Assembly: GCF_009760915.1 (NCBI RefSeq)
Contig: NZ_VIDQ01000022.1
Span: forward strand, 1 to 64,000
DNA length: 64,000 nt
Origin: Azohydromonas aeria
GTDB taxonomy: Bacteria > Pseudomonadota > Gammaproteobacteria > Burkholderiales > Burkholderiaceae_C
Reading direction: 5' to 3'
Shown: piece by piece, positions 38,455-48,432 of the stretch
Layout: each line of letters begins with the position of its first letter
How positions within the stretch are numbered: the stretch's first letter is position 1
The notes under the pieces: model-generated
What the model saw: the letters and a program-made list of their open reading frames with translations, nothing else
What the model was told of the DNA's origin: nothing
Databases searched by the model: none
Translations under genes and position numbers: made by a program

Positions 38455-40314
38455 TCAGCGCGTGAGCGTGGCGTACACCTGCGCCAGCCGCCCGACCAGT
38501 TCCGTGGCACGGTGCACCTGGGCATAGCCTTTGGTGCCGAACAGCAGGGGCAGGTAGTCGTGCCCCTGCTCGTCGATGGTCACGCAGAAGGGCACCAGCC
38601 CGGCGGCGCGCGCGGCCTGCACGGCGTGGCGCGTGTCCTCCAGGCCGTAGCGGCCCTCGTACTGGTCCAGGTCGTTGGGCTTGCCGTCGGTGAGCAGCAG
38701 CAGCAGCCGCTGGCGCTCGCCGCGCTGCTGCAGCCGCTGCGTGGCCAGCCGGATGGCCGCGCCCATGCGCGTGTAGTAGCCCGGCTTCACCACGCCTACG
38801 CGGGCTCGGGCCGTCGCGTCCCAAGGCTCATTGAAACCCTTGAGGTGCTGCATGCGCACGTGCTGGCGGCGCACCGAGCTGAAGCCCAGCATCTCGAACG
38901 CGTCGCCGCTGGCCGCGAGCGCCTCGCCGAAGACGAACAGGGCGTCGCGGATCACGTCGATGACGCGCGCGTCGTTGCTGGCGTAGGCGTCGGTGGACAG
39001 CGACAGGTCGGCCAGCAGCAGCGTGGCCAGGCTGCGCTCGGCCTTCACGCGGCGCAGGTGCACGGCCGGCGCCTCGGCGCGCGGGCCGGCGTCGCACTGC
39101 AGCCGCACCCAGGCATCCAGGTCCAGCTCCTCCCCGGACACCTCGCCGCGCTGCCAGCGCGGCGCCGCGCGCAGCAGCTCCAGGCGCCGGCGCACGCGCC
39201 GCGCCGCGGCCTTCAAGGCCGGCGGCGGCACGAAGGCCTCGGCCGGCCGCGCCACGAGGGTCTGCACCGCGCAATGCGCGGGGCGCAGCACGCCGGCCTT
39301 GTAGTCCCACTCCGGCAGCTTCACGCCCGGGCCCAGCGGGACGTCGTCGGCGCTGGCGCTGGGCAGGTCGAGGTCGAACTTCACGCGCGAGGCCAGCGTC
39401 TGCCCGTCCGGCGCGATGGACAGCGTCTCCATGTCGTTGGCCGCGTCCAGCGCGTTGCCGTCGTCGGCGTCGTCGTCGCCGCGGTTGACCTTGACGTGCT
39501 CGTCCCACGACAGCAGCGCCTCGGCGCGGAACACCAGCAGGAACGGGTTGCCGTCGCGGTCGTCGGTGGTCTCCCTGGCGGCGCGGCGCTTGTGGTCGGT
39601 GACGCCGGGCGGGCGACGGTCGCCGCCTTCGGGCACGGCCGCGTCGGGCCGGGCGGCCCGCGGCGTGGCGCTGGGGTCGTGCTCGATCCACAGCCACAGC
39701 GGCGCGACCTCGTCCGGGCGCACCTCCACGCGCGGCAAGGTGAAATCGTCGCCCGACAGCGAGGCGCGCAGCGCCGCCTGCACCGCGCCCTCGGCCTCGG
39801 CGGCGCGGCCCTTGAGCCGGCGCGGGTCGGGCCGCTGCACCAGATGCGCCTGCACCAGCCGCGCGTGCCGCTCGCGCAGGCCCGGAAAGCGCTGCAGCGC
39901 CAGGCGGCCCGCGGCCAGGTTCAGGCTGATCCAGCCCGCGTGCGCGGCCTGCGCGTCGGCGGCGGCCTCCTCGAAGCCGGCGGACAGGGCAGCCAGCCAC
40001 AGGTACAGCGCGCGGTTGAGCCCGGCCTCGGCAAAGACGGCGATGCTCGGCGGCAGCGACAGCACCTCGGGCTCCAGCCGCGGCAGCGCGGCGCGCTGGC
40101 CGCTGCCGGCCATGCGCTGCAGCCAGCCGCGCGGCCCGCCGCTGCGGCGCTCGACGGCCGGGGCGATGCGCACCGCCGCCGCGCCGCCCGCGCCGCGGAA
40201 CAGCATGCCGATGGCGCGCTGCACCTGCGCCAGCTCCACGGCGGCCTGGGGGTGCGAGCGGTCGGCCCAGCGCGTCACCGCGCGGTGCCACCAGGCGCCC
40301 ACGATTTCTTCCAT
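38455..40314 (-). CDS. norD: NorD, nitric oxide reductase activation protein
   Basis: The product is 619 residues. A large N-terminal region precedes a C-terminal von Willebrand A domain with the MIDAS motif DLSLSTDAYAS, followed by GFSSVRRQHVRMQHLKGF and LLLLTDGKPNDLDQYEGRYGLEDT. NorD partners with the MoxR-type ATPase NorQ to activate the NorCB reductase, probably by metal (FeB) insertion. The middle part has a long, charged, Arg/Asp-rich stretch. It follows the polyferredoxin gene after 36 bp and ends about 150 bp before dnr. The first Met at 40314 gives a good family N-terminus. Confidence 0.92.
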   Translation of the reverse strand: MEEIVGAWWHRAVTRWADRSHPQAAVELAQVQRAIGMLFRGAGGAAAVRIAPAVERRSGGPRGWLQRMAGSGQRAALPRLEPEVLSLPPSIAVFAEAGLNRALYLWLAALSAGFEEAAADAQAAHAGWISLNLAAGRLALQRFPGLRERHARLVQAHLVQRPDPRRLKGRAAEAEGAVQAALRASLSGDDFTLPRVEVRPDEVAPLWLWIEHDPSATPRAARPDAAVPEGGDRRPPGVTDHKRRAARETTDDRDGNPFLLVFRAEALLSWDEHVKVNRGDDDADDGNALDAANDMETLSIAPDGQTLASRVKFDLDLPSASADDVPLGPGVKLPEWDYKAGVLRPAHCAVQTLVARPAEAFVPPPALKAAARRVRRRLELLRAAPRWQRGEVSGEELDLDAWVRLQCDAGPRAEAPAVHLRRVKAERSLATLLLADLSLSTDAYASNDARVIDVIRDALFVFGEALAASGDAFEMLGFSSVRRQHVRMQHLKGFNEPWDATARARVGVVKPGYYTRMGAAIRLATQRLQQRGERQRLLLLLTDGKPNDLDQYEGRYGLEDTRHAVQAARAAGLVPFCVTIDEQGHDYLPLLFGTKGYAQVHRATELVGRLAQVYATLTR

Positions 40315-40350
40315 GGCGTCAACCCGTGATCGAAGAAGGTTGAGAAAGCA

Positions 40351-41325
40351 TCAGCCCTGATCCTCGCGCCGCTGCCGCTGCGTCTCGGCCTCCGCGGCCG
40401 CGCCCTGTTCCCAGTGCAGCAGCGGCGCGCCGGGCTTCTGCGACACCTCACACTCGGCGAGGCAGCGCCCGCACTGCACGCACGAGAACATCATCCGCTT
40501 GATGTTGCGCGGGTGCAGCCGCATCGGGCAGGCGTTGTCGCAGGCCGCGCCCGAAGGGCTCTTCACCGTCTCGCAGCCGCGGCAGTCGCGCGCGCGGTCG
40601 CGGCTGAAGGCCACCACCATGCCGCGCGGATTGGCCATCCAGGCCAGGCTCTGGAACAGCCCCACCGCGCAGCCGAAGCGGCAGAACAGGTGCCGCGCGA
40701 AGGCGAACTCCAGCGTGAACACGGTCGTGGCGATGGCCAGGAACTTCGCCTGGTTCGGCGTGGGCGTGCCGTTGAGCAGGTTGCCCCAGATCTCGGAGGG
40801 CGGCAGCAGGTAGCTCAGGATCGTCACGGCCCAGGTGAAGCCCAGCAGCAGGCAGGACAGGGCGAACAGCGGCCACCAGCGCTTTTGCGCCGGCCGGTCG
40901 CTGCGCGGCGTGGCATGCCGGTCCCAGAGGCTGAACCTCGCGCAGGCGCGGTGCAGCAGGTCGTTGACGACTTCCACCGCCGAGAAGTGCGGGCACAGCC
41001 AGCCGCACCAGAGGCGCCCGTAGCGCCAGGCCACCCACAGGAAGCCGCCCACCAGCACGACGGCCGGCAGCAGCGCGCGCAGCACGAAGTTGAGCGCCAC
41101 CTGCGGCGCGCTGATCTGCCCGGCGGTGAAGGCGTCGATGCCCAGCGACCAGCGCATGCCCAGCACCCACAGCTGGGTCTCGTTGAGGTCGAAGCGCAGC
41201 AGGTTGAGCGCCGGCGCCAGCACGAAGAAGGCAAAGAAGCCGGCCTGCATCCAGTGCCGGCGGCGCTGCAGCCGCTGCGCGGCGCGCGCGGCCGGCGCCT
41301 GCACCGCCGGCCGGCGCACCGTCAT
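40351..41325 (-). CDS. Membrane polyferredoxin (NapH/CcoG-like) in the nor operon
   Basis: The product is 324 residues (336 if started at 41361). About five hydrophobic helices alternate with cysteine clusters: LWCGWLCPHFSAVE, FCRFGCAVGLFQ, DCRGCETVKSPSGAACDNACPM and SCVQCGRCLAEC. The last two are ferredoxin-like and should hold [4Fe-4S] clusters. The layout resembles NosR/NapH and CcoG membrane proteins, which pass electrons or help copper-site assembly. It lies between norQ and norD, so a role in NOR assembly, electron supply or sensing is likely but not proven. Three Met starts are possible (41361, 41346, 41325); 41325 avoids overlap with norQ. Confidence 0.8.
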   Translation of the reverse strand: MTVRRPAVQAPAARAAQRLQRRRHWMQAGFFAFFVLAPALNLLRFDLNETQLWVLGMRWSLGIDAFTAGQISAPQVALNFVLRALLPAVVLVGGFLWVAWRYGRLWCGWLCPHFSAVEVVNDLLHRACARFSLWDRHATPRSDRPAQKRWWPLFALSCLLLGFTWAVTILSYLLPPSEIWGNLLNGTPTPNQAKFLAIATTVFTLEFAFARHLFCRFGCAVGLFQSLAWMANPRGMVVAFSRDRARDCRGCETVKSPSGAACDNACPMRLHPRNIKRMMFSCVQCGRCLAECEVSQKPGAPLLHWEQGAAAEAETQRQRREDQG

Positions 41326-41332
41326 CGGGCGC

Positions 41333-42148
41333 TCAGGGTTGGCCATCGCCGACCACGGCATGCACCAGCTCCGCCAACGCGGCGCCGGTCTCGGCGTCGT
41401 CGGTGAGCGCGTCCACGATCGCCGCCTGGCAGGCCGCGGCCAGCGGCAGCCCGGAGCGCACCAGGCGCGCCGCGACCACCAGCAGCCGGGTGCTGACCGT
41501 CTCCTCGAGGTCGTGGTCGGTGAGCTTGCGCAGCGCCTGCGCCAGCCGCACGAGCGTGGCGGCGAGCGGCGGCGGAGCCTCGGCCTCGGCCTCGACGATG
41601 CGCTGCTCCACTTCAGGCGCCGGGTAGCCGAAACTCAGCGCCACGAAGCGCTGCCGGGTGCTGGGCTTGAGGCTCTTGAGCAGGTTCTGGTAGCCAGGGT
41701 TGTAGCTGATGACGAGCATGAAACCGGGCGCGGCGCTCAGCAGTTCGCCGGTGCGCTCGATGGGCAGCACGCGGCGGTCGTCGGCCAGCGGGTGCAGCAC
41801 CACGGTGGTGTCCTTGCGCGCCTCCACCACCTCGTCGAGGTAGCAGATGGCGCCCTGGCGCACGGCGCGCGTCAGCGGGCCGTCGTTCCAGACGGTCTGG
41901 CCGTCGCCGATGAGGTGGCGGCCAACCAGGTCGGCGGCGGAGAGGTCGTCGTGGCAGCTCACGGTGATGAGCGGGCGGCCCAGCCGGGCGGCCATGTGCT
42001 CGACGAAGCGCGTCTTGCCGCAGCCCGTGGGGCCCTTGATCAGCAGCGGCAGCCGCTCCCTGAAGGCATGCTCGAACAGGCCGCACTCGGCTGCCTGCGC
42101 CATGTAGAACGGGATGGCGGCGACGCGGGCGGCGGAGGCGAATTCCAT
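41333..42148 (-). CDS. norQ: NorQ, MoxR-type AAA+ ATPase for NOR activation
   Basis: The product is 271 residues. The Walker A motif GPTGCGKT is at residues 39-46, Walker B in ICYLDEVVEARKD, sensor region in VISYNPGYQNLLKSLKPSTRQRFVALSFGYP. NorQ works with NorD to mature the nitric oxide reductase. The C-terminus (STRLLVVAARLVRSGLPLAAACQAAIVDALTDD) is the usual helical lid. It is separated from norB by a 162-bp gap with two strong hairpins. Confidence 0.93.
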   Translation of the reverse strand: MEFASAARVAAIPFYMAQAAECGLFEHAFRERLPLLIKGPTGCGKTRFVEHMAARLGRPLITVSCHDDLSAADLVGRHLIGDGQTVWNDGPLTRAVRQGAICYLDEVVEARKDTTVVLHPLADDRRVLPIERTGELLSAAPGFMLVISYNPGYQNLLKSLKPSTRQRFVALSFGYPAPEVEQRIVEAEAEAPPPLAATLVRLAQALRKLTDHDLEETVSTRLLVVAARLVRSGLPLAAACQAAIVDALTDDAETGAALAELVHAVVGDGQP

Positions 42149-42199
42149 GGCGAAGGTTCCGTTGTCAATGGCGTTGTCGGTGGCGAGGACGGGGCGTCC

Positions 42200-42252
42200 T
42201 GGGGACTCGGCGCGCGGCGCCCGCCGAGTCCCCAGGGCACGAGGTGCCCTGG
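42200..42252 (-). repeat. Two overlapping intercistronic hairpins between norB and norQ
   Basis: A perfect 13-bp stem TGGGGACTCGGCG / CGCCGAGTCCCCA (42200-42212 and 42222-42234) overlaps by three bases a second perfect 9-bp stem CCAGGGCAC-GAG-GTGCCCTGG (42232-42252). Neither has a T-tract, so they are more likely mRNA-stabilising or processing structures than full terminators. They may allow norCB mRNA to outlast norQ-norD mRNA. Confidence 0.65.
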
Positions 42253-42310
42253 GAGAGAGGGGAGGGGAAAAGGGGCCGAGGCTTCCGTTCCCCTGTGGAG
42301 TGCCTGAGCG

Positions 42311-44192
<1,882 letters not shown>

Positions 44193-44253
44193 GTGGGAGC
44201 CCTCCTGTTCCATGACGACAGGCAGCAGCCTAGTTATCTGGTCGGGGATTTCC

Positions 44254-44267
44254 TTGAACCGCTTCAA
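44254..44267 (-). promoter_or_regulatory. Dnr/FNR-type box before norC
   Basis: TTGAACCGCTTCAA is a TTGA-N6-TCAA palindrome 62 bp before the norC start. On the minus strand, weak -10 candidates TAACTA and TAGGCT lie 16-21 nt after the box. Confidence 0.8.
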
Positions 44268-44357
44268 GAATCGGAAATTGCCTTTGCTCAAGCGGCTCCG
44301 GGCGGCCTTTGCGGCGTGAATACGGCACGCCTGGCGGCTTGCGCTTTCCGGTTCTCC

Positions 44358-44390
44358 AAAGAAAAACGGGCCGGCTGCGAAGCCGGCCCG
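44358..44390 (-). terminator. Strong intrinsic terminator on the minus strand
   Basis: CGGGCCGGCT-GCGA-AGCCGGCCCG (44367-44390) is a perfect 10-bp stem with a tetraloop. On the minus strand it is followed by TTTTTCTTT. No annotated gene lies just upstream of it on that strand, which is why a small transcript is proposed. Confidence 0.88.
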
Positions 44391-44546
44391 AAACACGACC
44401 GTGGCAAGGATTCAGAAATCCAACAAGCGGGGGGTGGAGATGCTCACGGTGTGGAGGACAACAGAACGGATCGGGGGATTCACGAGAGGGGCGGCTGAAG
44501 GCTCCTGTCCTGGTTGAGATTGCAACGGCGTCAGGCCGAGCGCCTG
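44358..44546 (-). ncRNA. Predicted Dnr-dependent small RNA (candidate)
   Basis: A transcript of about 190 nt is predicted. A TTGA-N6-TCAA box (44581-44594) is followed on the minus strand, exactly 22 nt later, by TACGAT (44558-44553), a 4-of-6 match to the -10 consensus and the class II FNR geometry. This predicts a 5' end near 44546. A strong terminator ends the unit at 44358. The region between has no good ATG frame; only a 23-codon GTG frame without a well-placed ribosome binding site is present. The RNA would have C/U-rich stretches (GTCCTCCAC, CTCCACCCCCC), typical of anti-Shine-Dalgarno seed regions. Entirely predicted; a short peptide gene is the main alternative. Confidence 0.5.
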
Positions 44547-44552
44547 GGCGGC

Positions 44553-44594
44553 ATCGTAGGCTTCGGCGGCCTGCGTTTCCTTGAACGGGTTCAA
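44553..44594 (-). promoter_or_regulatory. Dnr/FNR class II promoter of the candidate small RNA
   Basis: TTGAACGGGTTCAA (44581-44594) plus TACGAT at 44558-44553 on the minus strand with a 22-nt gap. On the plus strand, toward selO, the corresponding position (CGGGGT) is a poor -10, so the promoter points away from selO. Confidence 0.65.
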
Positions 44595-44717
44595 GCAAAG
44601 CACCGCCCGGCGGCAACGGGGTGTTTCCCGGGCCGTGCGCCGCCTTCCCGGGCGCGTCGTCCCCGGCTTGGCCCTGACAAGGACAGGCCCGGCGGCGGCC
44701 CGCCACACTGGCACCTT

Positions 44718-46226
44718 ATGACTACCACCGCCTTCCGCTTCGACAACACCTACGCCCGCGAGCTGCAGGGCTTCTTCGTGCCCTGGAAGCCGGCCGCCGC
44801 GCCGGCGCCGCAGCTGCTGTACCTGAACCGCGAGCTGGCCGCCGAGCTCGGCCTGGACGCCGCGGCGCTCGACGGCGAGGCCGGCGCGGCGCTCTTTGCC
44901 GGCAACGCGCTGCCCGAAGGCGCCGAGCCCATCGCGCAGGCCTATGCCGGGCACCAGTTCGGCGGCTTCTCGCCGCAGCTGGGCGATGGCCGCGCGCTGC
45001 TGCTGGGCGAGGTCATCGACCGCCTGGGGCGCCGCCGCGACATCGCCTTCAAGGGCTCCGGGCGCACGCCGTTCTCGCGCGGCGGCGACGGCAAGGCCGG
45101 CGTCGGGCCGATGCTGCGCGAGGTGCTGGTGGGCGAGGGCGTGCATGCGCTGGGCATCCCGACCACGCGCGCGCTGGCCGTGGCGGGCACGGGCGAATCG
45201 GTCTTTCGCGAGCGCGTGCTCCCTGGCGCCGTGCTCACGCGCGTGGCACTGAGCCACCTGCGCGTGGGCACCTTCCAGTTCTTCTCGGCGCGTGGCGACA
45301 TCGACAAGCTGCGCCAGCTCGTCGACTACGCCGTCGCGCGCCACGACCCGGACCTGGTCGATGCGCCCGACCGCGTGCTGGGGCTGCTGCGCCGCGTGGC
45401 CGAGCGCCAGGCGCTGCTCGTGGCGCAGTGGATGAACGTCGGCTTCATCCACGGCGTGATGAACACCGACAACATGACCATCTCGGGCGAGACCATCGAC
45501 TACGGTCCCTGTGCCTTCATGGAGGCCTACGACCCGGATGCGAAGTTCAGCTCCATCGACCATGGCGGGCGCTACGCCTATTCGAACCAGCCGCTGATCG
45601 CGCGCTGGAACCTGGCGCGGCTGGCCGAGGCGCTGCTGCCGCTCATGGCCGGCGACGAGTCCGAGGCGGCCATTGCCGAGGCCGTGGCGCGGGCCACCGA
45701 GGTGATCGACGCCTTTCCCGGGCTGTACGCCGCGGCGCTGCTGCGCGGCCAGCGCGCCAAGCTGGGCCTGCTTTCCGCCACGCCCGCTGACGACGAGGGC
45801 GACACCGCGCTGGCCGGGAGCTGGCTGGACCTGCTGCACGCGCACGCGGTGGACTTCACGCTCGGCTGGCGCCGCCTGGCCGATGCCGCGGACGGCAACG
45901 ACGCCCCGCTGCGCGCGCTTTTCGGCGACGCGCCCGAAGCGCTGGAGGCGTGGCTGGCGCGCTGGCGCGCGCGCTGCGCGGCCGAGGGCGGCGACGCCGC
46001 CGCGCGCGCCGCGGGCATGCGCCGGGTCAGCCCGTGGATCATCCCGCGCAACCACCTCGTGGAAGAGGCGCTGGAAGCCGCTTCCGACCGCGGCGACCTG
46101 CAACCGCTGCAGCGCATGCTGGCGGCGCTGCAGCGGCCCTTTGAAGAGCTTGCGGAGCACGCCCGTCATGCCGAGCCGGCGCCGCAGGCGGTGACGGCCT
46201 GCTACCGGACGTTCTGCGGGACCTGA
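44718..46226 (+). CDS. selO: SelO/YdiU pseudokinase-type protein AMPylase
   Basis: The product is 502 residues, the usual length. SelO proteins have a kinase fold with a flipped ATP and transfer AMP to Ser/Thr/Tyr of target proteins, with links to redox stress. Family segments: FDNTYARELQGFFVPW, AQAYAGHQFGGFSPQLGDGRALLLGE, IAFKGSGRTPFSRGGDGKAGVGPMLREVL, LGIPTTRALAVAGTGE, MNVGFIHGVMNTDNMTISGETIDYGPCAFMEAYDP and WIIPRNHLVEEAL. The C-terminal CYRTFCGT keeps the family end, with Cys in the place of selenocysteine in other kingdoms. The start at 44718 matches the family. It lies beside the nor region but has no clear promoter link to it. Confidence 0.93.
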   Translation: MTTTAFRFDNTYARELQGFFVPWKPAAAPAPQLLYLNRELAAELGLDAAALDGEAGAALFAGNALPEGAEPIAQAYAGHQFGGFSPQLGDGRALLLGEVIDRLGRRRDIAFKGSGRTPFSRGGDGKAGVGPMLREVLVGEGVHALGIPTTRALAVAGTGESVFRERVLPGAVLTRVALSHLRVGTFQFFSARGDIDKLRQLVDYAVARHDPDLVDAPDRVLGLLRRVAERQALLVAQWMNVGFIHGVMNTDNMTISGETIDYGPCAFMEAYDPDAKFSSIDHGGRYAYSNQPLIARWNLARLAEALLPLMAGDESEAAIAEAVARATEVIDAFPGLYAAALLRGQRAKLGLLSATPADDEGDTALAGSWLDLLHAHAVDFTLGWRRLADAADGNDAPLRALFGDAPEALEAWLARWRARCAAEGGDAAARAAGMRRVSPWIIPRNHLVEEALEAASDRGDLQPLQRMLAALQRPFEELAEHARHAEPAPQAVTACYRTFCGT

Positions 46227-46553
46227 AGGCCATTTGAGAGCCTGCAACGCGCGGGCCCGCCGGCCAGCACCCGGCGGGCCGCTGTTGGCAATACCCCATC
46301 CGCGCGCGGACGGCCCTCTTGCGGGGGAGGGTTCACCCTGAACGCCGCGGGGTCACAACCGTTTCACGGGGCCGACGGCCGTGGCGCCTTCAAAAGGCGC
46401 GCGGGCGCCATCCCCTGCACAGGTGAAAAGCCCCGTCAGCGGGGCGCCACACCAAGCTTGCGCAGTCAGGCGGGGCGTTGCGCGCAAGGGGGTTGCACGG
46501 CGTCACAGTCCTTCTCATTGCACGGGGCCGCGAGTCGGCCGGGGAGAGGGGAC
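46227..46553. other. Intergenic region after selO with hairpins
   Basis: No gene is seen in these 327 bp. GCGCCTT-CAA-AAGGCGC (46384-46400) and GCCCCG-TCAG-CGGGGC (46430-46445) are perfect hairpins. The second is followed on the minus strand by TTTTCACC, so it looks like a terminator for leftward transcription. The selO transcript may end here too. Confidence 0.5.
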
Positions 46554-46808
46554 ATGCACACACTCAACGCCATGGCTCTGATCGCGCAGGCGGTGCACCT
46601 GGCCGATGCGCACTTTGCCGGTGATGCCCTGGTCGAAGCCTGCCGCAGTGCCTCCTGGGAAGACCGCCACGCCGTGCTGTGCATCGTGCGCTCGCGCCCG
46701 GAGCTGTCGCTGGAGGCGCACCCGACGCCGCAGAAGGTGATCGACGTGCTGCGCGGCATGCTGCACGAGGCGCCGCTGCCGCCGTCCCCGCCGGCCTCGC
46801 TGCAGTAG
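46554..46808 (+). CDS. Small protein of unknown function
   Basis: The product is 84 residues, helical in composition (MHTLNAMALIAQAVHLADAHF...), with no membrane segment. The segment ASWEDRHAVLCIVRSRPELS precedes a Pro-rich C-terminus. An AGAGGGGAC ribosome binding site precedes ATG 46554, which favours it over the longer in-frame extension to 46458. I do not recognise the family. It converges on the BON-domain gene, 26 bp from its stop. Confidence 0.5.
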   Translation: MHTLNAMALIAQAVHLADAHFAGDALVEACRSASWEDRHAVLCIVRSRPELSLEAHPTPQKVIDVLRGMLHEAPLPPSPPASLQ

Positions 46809-46834
46809 CACCGCCGGACGGCGGCGGGGCGGCG

Positions 46835-47317
46835 TCAGCGCAGCTCGGCCGCCTGGGAGCGCTGGGCCGCGCCGGCCGCCCCGCGCACCGTGATGTTGTT
46901 GGTCAGTCCCACCAGCCCCGTGAGGTCGCGCATGGCCTCTTCCACGCGCTTGCGCAGCGAGCTGCGGTCCACCTCGCCTTCCAGCGTCAGCCAGCCGTCG
47001 TCCACGCCGATGTCGACGTCGTCCATCACCGAGGGCGCGCTCCACTGCAGCGCGGCGCGCGCGGCCTGCGCGATGTCGGCGTCGCTGCGCTGCAGCTCCG
47101 GCGGCAGCACCACCTCGATGTCGTACTTGAAGCCGCGCGCGCCGTTGACGCGCTGCAGCGCCTTTTCCACGGCGCAGCGGTCGGTGTAGGCCTCGACGCG
47201 GCCGCTGAGCGTGACCACGCCGTCGCGCACCTGGACCTTCAGGCCCAGGGCCTTGACGGCCGGGTCCCAGCCCAGCTCGGCTTCGACGTCGCGTTTCAGG
47301 TCGGCATCGGTTTCCAT
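46835..47317 (-). CDS. BON-domain protein
   Basis: The product is 160 residues with two BON domains (about 5-70 and 78-145): DAVTLSGRVEAYTDR-like segment VVTLSGRVEAYTDRCAVEKALQRVNGARG in the first and WLTLEGEVDRSSLRKRVEEAMRDLTGLVGLTNNITVR in the second. BON domains are thought to bind membranes or phospholipids and occur in OsmY and in stress-related proteins. There is no signal peptide, so it may be cytoplasmic, unlike OsmY. An AAGGAGAG site supports the start at 47317. Confidence 0.85.
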   Translation of the reverse strand: METDADLKRDVEAELGWDPAVKALGLKVQVRDGVVTLSGRVEAYTDRCAVEKALQRVNGARGFKYDIEVVLPPELQRSDADIAQAARAALQWSAPSVMDDVDIGVDDGWLTLEGEVDRSSLRKRVEEAMRDLTGLVGLTNNITVRGAAGAAQRSQAAELR

Positions 47318-47686
47318 GTCTGTCTCTCTCCTTGATCTCGCTCTCGGGGTATCTGGCGCCAGCGTGCCGCGCAAGCTTTGCGGCGGCCTTACTTCACGCC
47401 TCGGCCGGGGTTGAACCCTATGCTCCAAAACCCTGGGGCCTGCGGCAGGAGCGGTTGTGCGGTGCAGCAGGCTCAAGATTCGGCGCCCGCGGCGCCCAGT
47501 GTCTTGCGGCAGGTCAAAGCCGCGGCCCGGGTTGGTGCAAGCCCTCCCTGGCAGACAGCGCCCGCCGCCGCGCCGGCACCGCGGGCGCCGCCGTTGCCGG
47601 GTGCGGCGCGTGGTCGGATGCCACGGTCCCGCGTCCGGCACCGGCAACCAGCGCGCGGCCCGCGGCGCCGCGAAGGAGAGCGGTCC
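47318..47686. other. Divergent intergenic region
   Basis: About 370 bp between the BON-domain gene (leftward) and the DHFR-like gene (rightward). Nothing recognisable is seen beyond possible promoters. An open frame from 47378 reads into the DHFR-like gene but shows no family features before 47687. Confidence 0.35.
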
Positions 47687-48103
47687 ATGAACGACGTACG
47701 CGCCATCTGCGCCATCGGCCTGCGCGGCCAGCTCGGCCTGCACGGGCGCATGCCCTGGGAGGGCGAGCGCGGCCGCGCCTTCCGCGAGGACGTGGCGCGC
47801 TTCTTCGAGATCACGCGCGGCCACGTGCTGCTGGCCGGGCCGCGCACCATTGACAGCGTCCCCGGCTTCGCGCTGGCCGAGCGCACCGTGGCCGTGATCC
47901 GCTCGCACGAGCCGCCGGCCGAGGTGCTGGCGCGCTATCCCGGCCGCGTGGTCTTCATCGGCGGCGGCCCGGCGGTATGGAACGCCTACGCGCCCTGGAT
48001 CCGGCACTGGGACGTCAACCGGCTGCCCTATGACGGCGATGCCGACCGCTGGTTCGACCCGGCCTGGCTCGTCGCCGGCGGCGTGCCCGCAGATCCCCCC
48101 TGA
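47687..48103 (+). CDS. Dihydrofolate reductase-like protein (short)
   Basis: The product is 138 residues. The DHFR fold is suggested by the opening [24 protein letters not shown], where the PW pair and the loop match the DHFR substrate site. The carboxylate usually at position 27 is probably the Asp of [25 protein letters not shown] and [12 protein letters not shown] match the NADPH-binding segments. FolA is usually about 160-170 residues, so this is short, and its end ([15 protein letters not shown]) is unusual. An AAGGAGAG site supports ATG 47687. It may be a second, diverged DHFR, or a related reductase. Confidence 0.65.
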   Translation: MNDVRAICAIGLRGQLGLHGRMPWEGERGRAFREDVARFFEITRGHVLLAGPRTIDSVPGFALAERTVAVIRSHEPPAEVLARYPGRVVFIGGGPAVWNAYAPWIRHWDVNRLPYDGDADRWFDPAWLVAGGVPADPP

Positions 48104-48204
48104 TTCGTCCTGCCCGGCGCGGTACAAAACTCCCATGCGCCGGCTTGAGGGCACGGCTACGGTGGATCGCAATTCAAGAGCGATTTACTGGAAGGCAGTT
48201 GCCG

Positions 48205-48432
48205 ATGAATGACCGGGACTGGCGCATGCGGCTTTATGTGTTGTTCCTGAAAGCCTGTTTCCTTGTGGCGGCGGGAATGGTGCTGTGGCTGGTGGTGGCG
48301 ACGGTGAAAGCCGCGGTGGCTGCGCCCTTTGACGATTCAAACGAATGGTCCGGTTCCGATTCGATGCTTCCAGCGCTTGTTTCCCACCCACCGGCCACCG
48401 CGCCATCCACACCCTGGGAGCGCCAACCATGA
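48205..48432 (+). CDS. Small single-pass membrane protein, unknown function
   Basis: The product is 75 residues: a short cytoplasmic start ([12 protein letters not shown]), one membrane helix ([22 protein letters not shown]) and a Pro/Ser-rich tail. No family is recognised. Its stop overlaps the next start (ATGA), so it is coupled with the DUF805 gene. Confidence 0.55.
   Translation: MNDRDWRMRLYVLFLKACFLVAAGMVLWLVVATVKAAVAAPFDDSNEWSGSDSMLPALVSHPPATAPSTPWERQP

Noticed and set aside
38365..40329. A 650-codon plus-strand frame antisense to norD
   Set aside because: norD has a complete VWA MIDAS motif on the minus strand, and the plus-strand frame is low-complexity.
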